From Deltaproteobacteria bacterium (GTDB lineage: Bacteria; Myxococcota_A; Polyangia; Nannocystales; Nannocystaceae), in contig JADJEE010000012.1 in assembly GCA_016709225.1 (NCBI GenBank), positions 186,001-250,000 of the forward strand: DNA of 64,000 nt. The letters run 5' to 3'. Below the pieces are notes generated by a model, which worked only from the letters and a program-made list of their open reading frames with translations, did no database searches and was not told the origin of the DNA. Made by a program: the position numbers and the translations under genes. Below are positions 59,520 to 64,000 of this stretch, piece after piece; the first letter of the stretch is position 1, and each line of letters opens with the position of its first letter.

Positions 59520-61727
59520 ATGTCGCGCCCGAGTCGCTTCGCCGCCATCGCCGGCTTCGTGCTGCGCCACCGTGCCGTGGCCGCGATCTGCCTGGTGCTC
59601 GCGCTGGTCGCCTGTGCGGCCGGGCTCGCGCGGCTGCGCATCGATCTGTCATCGAAGGCGTTCTATGGCGACGACGACCGCGAGGTCGCCACGCTCGCGC
59701 AGCTGCACGCGCGATGGGGCCATGACGACGCAACCGTTGTCGTGGTGGTCGACAGCGACGACGAGCACGGCGTGCTGACCCATGCGCGGCTCGACGTGAT
59801 GCGCGACCTCGCCGACACGCTGCGGGGATGGCCCGAGGTCGCGCACGTCGACGCGATTCCCGATCACCCCGCGTCGGCCGCGGTCGCCAAGGGCTCTCGG
59901 ACCGCGCGCGCGTGGCTGCACGTGCCGCCGCTCGTGCCGGTGTTGCTGTCGCAGGACGAACGCACCGCCGCCCTCGCGGTGGCGCTGCGCTTCAGCTCCG
60001 ACGCGCTCGAGCCCACGGTCGATGCGGTCGACCGCATCGACGCGCTGCTGCGCAGCCACGACGGCCGCGAGGGCCTGCGACTGCGCCTGGCGGGCCTGCC
60101 GGCGATCCGCGCCACCTTCGCGCGGGCCACCGTCGCCGACCAGCGCGTGCTGGTGCCGGTGGCGTTGCTGGTGGTCACGATCGTGCTCGCGCTGGGCTTT
60201 CGTCGCCGCTGGCAGGTGACGACGACGCTGGCCCTCGCGCTGGTCCCGACCGTGATGTTGGTCGGCTTGATGGGTTGGTTCGGGGTCCCGATCGGACTGC
60301 TCAACCAGGGCTACTTCACGCTGCTCCCGGTCATCGCGCTCGCCGATGGCGTCCACGTGGTCGCACGGGTGGCCGAGCTCGCCCGCGATGCCACGACCCG
60401 CGACGCCCGCGAGCGCGCCGTGATCGACGGCTGCGGCCAAGTGGGACTGGCGTGCCTGCTGACCTCGGTCACCACCGCGATGGGCTTCGGATCGCTGACG
60501 TGGTCGCAGATGCCGATGCTGCGCAGCTTCGGCCTGTGGGCCGCGATCGGCGTGATGCTGGCGTTCGTGGTGCTGTTGGTCGCGGCGCCGCTGCTGCTCT
60601 CGACCCAGCGCGACCTCGGCGGGCGCGGGGTCGCGACCGCGATCGAACGCGACGCCCTGGTCCGCGCCACCGCGATCGCACGCACGCACCCGTGGTGGGT
60701 GGTATCGGCGGCGCTGCTCGTCAGCGCCGTCGCGGCATGGTTCGGCTCGCGGGTACCGATCGACAACCGGCTGTCGGACTTGGTCGATGCCCGCACCTGG
60801 GCGGCGCAGGCGAGCCGCGCCGTCGATGCCCGCCTGGGCGGTGTGCTGTCGCTCGAGCTCGAGCTGGCGTGCCAGCGCGGCTGCTTCGACCAGCCTGCGA
60901 CGGTGGCCGAGCTGGTGGCGCTCGAGCGCGAGCTCGCGACCCTGCCCGACGTGCGCACCGTGATCGGCCCCGCCGTGATCGCACACGCCAGTGGCTCGAG
61001 CCTCGACGGCGACGGCGAGGGCCTGCGACGCAGCTGGCGACGACTCGACGAGCTGGGGCTGCGCGCCGCCGTGCTCGACGACGCCCACGCCATCGCCCAC
61101 GTCAGCGTGCGGGTGCCCGACCTCGGCGGCGTCGCGTTCGAGCGGCTCGCGGCGGCGGTGACCGAGCGGGCGCGCATGATGTCGGACGTCGAGGTCCGCG
61201 TGGGCGGCACGACCGCGCTGGCCTACCGCGGCGTGAACCGCATCGCGGACGAGCTGCGGCGCAGCTTGCTGCTGGCGTTCGTGGTCATCACCGTGACCAT
61301 CGCACTCGCGTTTCGTAGCCTGCGCGTCGCATGGATCTGCTTGGTGCCCAATGCGGTGCCGCTGGTGGTCGGCTACGCCGCGATCGCGGGGTGGCAGGGC
61401 CACTTCGATCCCCTGGGCGGCATCATCCTGGCCGTGGCGCTCGGCATCGCGGTCGACGACACCATCCACCTCATGGCCCGCGTGCAGCAGGGGCGCCGGG
61501 CGGGTGTCGACCGCGAGGCCGCGATCCGTGCGGCCATCGCCGGCTCCGGGCGCGCGTGCACGATCACCTCGGTCGCGTTGGTCGCTGGGCTGCTGACCTT
61601 CGCGGGGTCGAGCTTCCCGCCGCTGCGCCTGCTCGGCGGGCTCGGGGCCTGCGTGATCGCGATCGCATGGGTCTGCGACCTGTGGTTGTTGCCGGCCGTG
61701 CTGCAGCTCGGTGGTCAGCGCGACTGA
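59520..61727 (+). CDS. MMPL/RND-superfamily transporter
   Basis: The ATG at 59520 gives 735 residues (GTG 59499 would add seven). About twelve transmembrane helices are in two sets, each after an extracytoplasmic domain. Features typical of MMPL/hydrophobe exporters are GYFTLLPVIALADGVHVVAR with Asp in TM4 and its repeat GGIILAVALGIAVDDTIHLMAR in the second half. Such proteins export lipids or hydrophobic compounds using proton flow. It faces the type III PKS operon tail to tail, overlapping by 13 bases, so it may export that product, though that is only suggestive. Confidence 0.88.
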   Translation: MSRPSRFAAIAGFVLRHRAVAAICLVLALVACAAGLARLRIDLSSKAFYGDDDREVATLAQLHARWGHDDATVVVVVDSDDEHGVLTHARLDVMRDLADTLRGWPEVAHVDAIPDHPASAAVAKGSRTARAWLHVPPLVPVLLSQDERTAALAVALRFSSDALEPTVDAVDRIDALLRSHDGREGLRLRLAGLPAIRATFARATVADQRVLVPVALLVVTIVLALGFRRRWQVTTTLALALVPTVMLVGLMGWFGVPIGLLNQGYFTLLPVIALADGVHVVARVAELARDATTRDARERAVIDGCGQVGLACLLTSVTTAMGFGSLTWSQMPMLRSFGLWAAIGVMLAFVVLLVAAPLLLSTQRDLGGRGVATAIERDALVRATAIARTHPWWVVSAALLVSAVAAWFGSRVPIDNRLSDLVDARTWAAQASRAVDARLGGVLSLELELACQRGCFDQPATVAELVALERELATLPDVRTVIGPAVIAHASGSSLDGDGEGLRRSWRRLDELGLRAAVLDDAHAIAHVSVRVPDLGGVAFERLAAAVTERARMMSDVEVRVGGTTALAYRGVNRIADELRRSLLLAFVVITVTIALAFRSLRVAWICLVPNAVPLVVGYAAIAGWQGHFDPLGGIILAVALGIAVDDTIHLMARVQQGRRAGVDREAAIRAAIAGSGRACTITSVALVAGLLTFAGSSFPPLRLLGGLGACVIAIAWVCDLWLLPAVLQLGGQRD

Positions 61728-62239
61728 TCGGCATCGCTCGCCCAACGCAGCGCCGCGACCTCGCAAGGAATGCGAACGCCGAGCAACAACACCAGGTTGG
61801 CGATGCTCGCGACCACGGCAGTCACATGCGCACCGAAGACGAGCGGCACCGCGGCGAGCTCGATCACCACCGCGACATAGTTGGGGTGCGAGAGCATGCG
61901 GTAGGGGCCGCGCCGCAGCGGCGCGTCGCCCGGCACCACCAGCACGCGGGTATTCCAGCGCTCCCCCAGGCTGGCGATGGCCCAGTACCGCAGCAGCTGC
62001 GCCGACAGCAGCGGCACCAGCCACGGCCACGCGAAGGTCCCACGGCTCCAGCCCTCGAGCGGCCACGCCAGCAGCCACGCGCCATGCAGGAGGAAGAACG
62101 CGGGATAGTGGCGCGCGCCGAACTCACGCGCGCCGCGGGCCTGCGCGCGGCGTTGGTTGCGTCGCGCCAGGCGCAGCTCGAGCGCGCGCTGGATCATCAG
62201 CGCGACCACCACCGCCACGATCGCGGCGTGTGAGCTCAT
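61715..62239 (-). CDS. Isoprenylcysteine carboxyl methyltransferase-like protein
   Basis: The 174-residue product has about five transmembrane helices and the ICMT/YpbQ signature near the end: RGPYRMLSHPNYVAVVIELAAVPLV. The start overlaps the PKS stop (ATGA). In Bacillus an equivalent small membrane methyltransferase gene follows a type III PKS gene and O-methylates alkylpyrones, so the same role is proposed here. It is the last gene of the reverse operon and overlaps the MMPL gene by 13 bases. Confidence 0.85.
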   Translation of the reverse strand: MSSHAAIVAVVVALMIQRALELRLARRNQRRAQARGAREFGARHYPAFFLLHGAWLLAWPLEGWSRGTFAWPWLVPLLSAQLLRYWAIASLGERWNTRVLVVPGDAPLRRGPYRMLSHPNYVAVVIELAAVPLVFGAHVTAVVASIANLVLLLGVRIPCEVAALRWASDADQSR

Positions 62240-63282
62240 CGGCGAAACCCCGCCGCCTCCGCGCAGAAGCCGGGGCCCAGCCCGACCACCAGGCCCACGC
62301 GACCGTCGGGCGCGGTGTGCCGCAGGTGGTGGTCGAGCACGAACAGCGCCGTCGGGCTCGACATGTTGCCGTGCTCGCGCAGCACCGCGCGCGCGCTCGC
62401 GAGGCGATCGTCGTCGAGGCCGAGCGCCGCGCCGTAGGCCTCGAGCACCTTGGCACCGCCGGGGTGCACGACCAGGTGCTCGATGTCGCCCGGCGCGACG
62501 CCGAGTCCCCGCGCGGCCGCAGCCACGAAACCCGGCATGAGCTCGCGGACGATCGATGGGATGCTGCGGGCGAAGCGGACCTGCAGGCCCTCCTCGCGCA
62601 GGTCCCAGCCCATCACGTCCTCGCTGTCGTCGATGAGCTGCGAATGCCCGCCGAGCAGCGCCGGGCCATGGTCGCCGTCGGGCTCGATCACCGCCGCCGC
62701 CGCGCCGTCGGCGAACAGCGCCGTCGCGATGAGGTTGGCCTTGCTGCAGTCCGCCGCCACGAAGGTCGCGCTGCAGATCTCCGCGGCGAGCAACAACACC
62801 GGCTGCGCCAACCCGCGGCACAGTGACGTCGCGCGGGCCAGGCCTGCGGCCCCGCCGGCGCAGCCGAGGCCCCACACCGGGATCCGCTGCAGCGTGCGCG
62901 GCAGGTCGAGCGCCTGCACGAGGGTCGCGTCGAGGCTCGGCGTGGCGATGCCGGTGCTCGTCACCCACACGATGCCGCCCAGCCGATCGCGATCGCCCGA
63001 CCACTGCGAGAGCGCGGCCTCGCCGGCCGCCTGAGCGAGCGCCAGCGCCGAGCTACGCCACAGCGCGTTCTTCTCGGCGAAGCTGCGGGGCTGGGCGTAC
63101 CAGTCGAGCGGTCGCACCAGGTGGCGCGTCGCGATGCCCGCGTGATCGAAGGCCGGCAGCAGGCGCTCGATGCCGGGCAGCGCCGCGAACTGTTCTCGGG
63201 CGAAGGCCCGCGCGGTCGCAGCGTCGATGCGGTGCTCCGGCACCGCGGTCGCGAGCGCGGCCAGCCGTGGCAGCGGCGTCAT
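62236..63282 (-). CDS. Type III polyketide synthase (chalcone/alkylpyrone synthase-like)
   Basis: The 348-residue product has the full catalytic triad: Cys 141 in GLGCAGG, His 273 in VVHPGG and Asn 306 in EHGNMSSPTALFVL. It is a single polypeptide of standard length. These enzymes extend acyl-CoA starters with malonyl-CoA to form alkylpyrones or alkylresorcinols. Upstream, the nitroreductase-like gene overlaps it by four bases (ATGA), and downstream the methyltransferase overlaps by four bases, so all three are translationally coupled. The chain length is not readable. Confidence 0.93.
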   Translation of the reverse strand: MTPLPRLAALATAVPEHRIDAATARAFAREQFAALPGIERLLPAFDHAGIATRHLVRPLDWYAQPRSFAEKNALWRSSALALAQAAGEAALSQWSGDRDRLGGIVWVTSTGIATPSLDATLVQALDLPRTLQRIPVWGLGCAGGAAGLARATSLCRGLAQPVLLLAAEICSATFVAADCSKANLIATALFADGAAAAVIEPDGDHGPALLGGHSQLIDDSEDVMGWDLREEGLQVRFARSIPSIVRELMPGFVAAAARGLGVAPGDIEHLVVHPGGAKVLEAYGAALGLDDDRLASARAVLREHGNMSSPTALFVLDHHLRHTAPDGRVGLVVGLGPGFCAEAAGFRR

Positions 63283-64000
63283 CTCGAGGTGCCGCCATCG
63301 TCGGTCGGATCCGCCTCGGGTCGATCGCAGCGATCGCGGAAGACGTACTGCGACAGACGCTTGCGGTGGGCCGAGGTCCAGTCGATCGCCGGTCGCTTGC
63401 GCTCCGGCGGCAGGTAGCCCAGGCGGTACATCGCGACCAGCTCGAGTTCGTCGGGCACCCGTAGCAGCGCGGCGATCTCGGCCCACGCCTCGGGGAATTC
63501 CATCGGCGTCGAGATGAACTGGATGCCCATGCCGAGATCGACGGTGGTCAGCCAGATGTTCTCGATCGCCATGCCGAGGCCCAGCAGGCTGTACAGACCC
63601 GAGAGCTCGCCCTTGCGGTACTCCTCGCGCGTCAGCATCGCGCCCAGCAACAACGGACTACCGGCGACCAGCTTCTCGTTGTCGCGTCCGAGGGTCTTGG
63701 GCACGCCGAGGGTGTTCACGACCTTCTGGCCGGTCTCGCTGAACACGTGGCGCGCGAACGGGCGCAGCGGCGCCGGCAGGTGATCGATGTAGATGCCGTC
63801 GCGGCGCTCGTCCATCTCGGCGGCCGAGAAGCGAAAGTAGCGACGGTAGCGCGTGAAGAACTTACCGCCGCTCATCAGCCCCTCCATGGTGCGACCGGCG
63901 ATGCTCGAGATCGACGCGCGCAGCTGCGGGTCGGTGACCAGCACGAAGCGCCAGGGCTGCGAGTTGAAGTGGCTGGGCGCCCGTGAAGCGGCCTCCATCA
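63279..64000 (-). CDS. Nitroreductase-family protein, 5' end outside the window
   Basis: At least 240 residues are visible; the gene probably begins beyond 64000 because nitroreductases have conserved sequence before MEAASRAPSHFNSQPWRF. That motif binds FMN. GLGMAIENIWLTTVDLGMGIQFISTP and LVAMYRLGYLPPER are further family marks. The family reduces nitro groups, quinones or double bonds with FMN and NAD(P)H. The C-terminal part is longer than usual. Its stop overlaps the PKS start, so it should act on the same substrate or product as the PKS and methyltransferase. Confidence 0.82.
   Translation of the reverse strand, partial: MEAASRAPSHFNSQPWRFVLVTDPQLRASISSIAGRTMEGLMSGGKFFTRYRRYFRFSAAEMDERRDGIYIDHLPAPLRPFARHVFSETGQKVVNTLGVPKTLGRDNEKLVAGSPLLLGAMLTREEYRKGELSGLYSLLGLGMAIENIWLTTVDLGMGIQFISTPMEFPEAWAEIAALLRVPDELELVAMYRLGYLPPERKRPAIDWTSAHRKRLSQYVFRDRCDRPEADPTDDGGTSR

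Overview
The window is very GC-rich, tightly packed DNA that looks like a chromosome segment of a myxobacterium, most likely from the Nannocystineae (Nannocystis, Plesiocystis and Enhygromyxa relatives). The signs are many lipoproteins whose lipobox is followed by a Ser/Thr/Gly-rich linker, Cys-rich DUF4215-type repeats, a MYXO-CTERM-like tail, Ser/Thr kinases with TPR regions, and DUF2378-like proteins. This placement is inference; no rRNA or tRNA gene was seen.

Region 1 (1-23.2 kb) is part of a type VI secretion (T6SS) locus. It holds the end of tssL, then tssM, tagF and a membrane protein in one run, tssB-tssC ending in a strong terminator, and a tssA with a duplicated N-terminal domain. 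Between these blocks lie secreted proteins: a metzincin-like protein with an altered zinc site, a glycine-rich lipoprotein and a PEBP-family lipoprotein. Two membrane-anchored Ser/Thr kinases and several two-helix membrane proteins follow and may regulate the system.

Region 2 (23.2-31.9 kb) is mostly housekeeping and metabolism: purE-purK, a thioesterase/DUF5924/DUF2378-like operon, a saccharopine dehydrogenase-like enzyme, an amidohydrolase lipoprotein and an FGE-like lipoprotein.

Region 3 (31.9-41.7 kb) carries the mobile DNA and an isoprenoid neighbourhood. A 168-bp MITE-like element occurs twice, and a decayed IS5-type element is inserted beside copy 1. All sit in CTAG sites, and at least two of these sites are TAG stop codons of reverse-strand genes. 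Here too are a geranylgeranyl-reductase-like flavoprotein and a 777-residue fusion of a CrtC/AttH (lipocalin-like) domain to a polyprenyl diphosphate synthase.

Region 4 (40.9-45.5 kb) has a VOC protein, a DGPF/YCII protein and an ECF42-like sigma factor, then hemN and a truncated haemoglobin.

Region 5 (45.5-58.5 kb) is a run of secreted and membrane proteins. It includes a lipoprotein joining a somatomedin-B-like domain to a PEP-synthase-like domain, a lipase-like lipoprotein, a DUF4331 protein split into two separately exported products, and a lipoprotein built from a duplicated Cys-rich module.

Region 6 (58.6-64 kb) ends with an MMPL/RND-type transporter facing a three-gene operon of nitroreductase-like protein, type III polyketide synthase and ICMT-like methyltransferase, which resembles alkylpyrone-type pathways.

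All calls come from reading the sequence. No database search or structure prediction was run.
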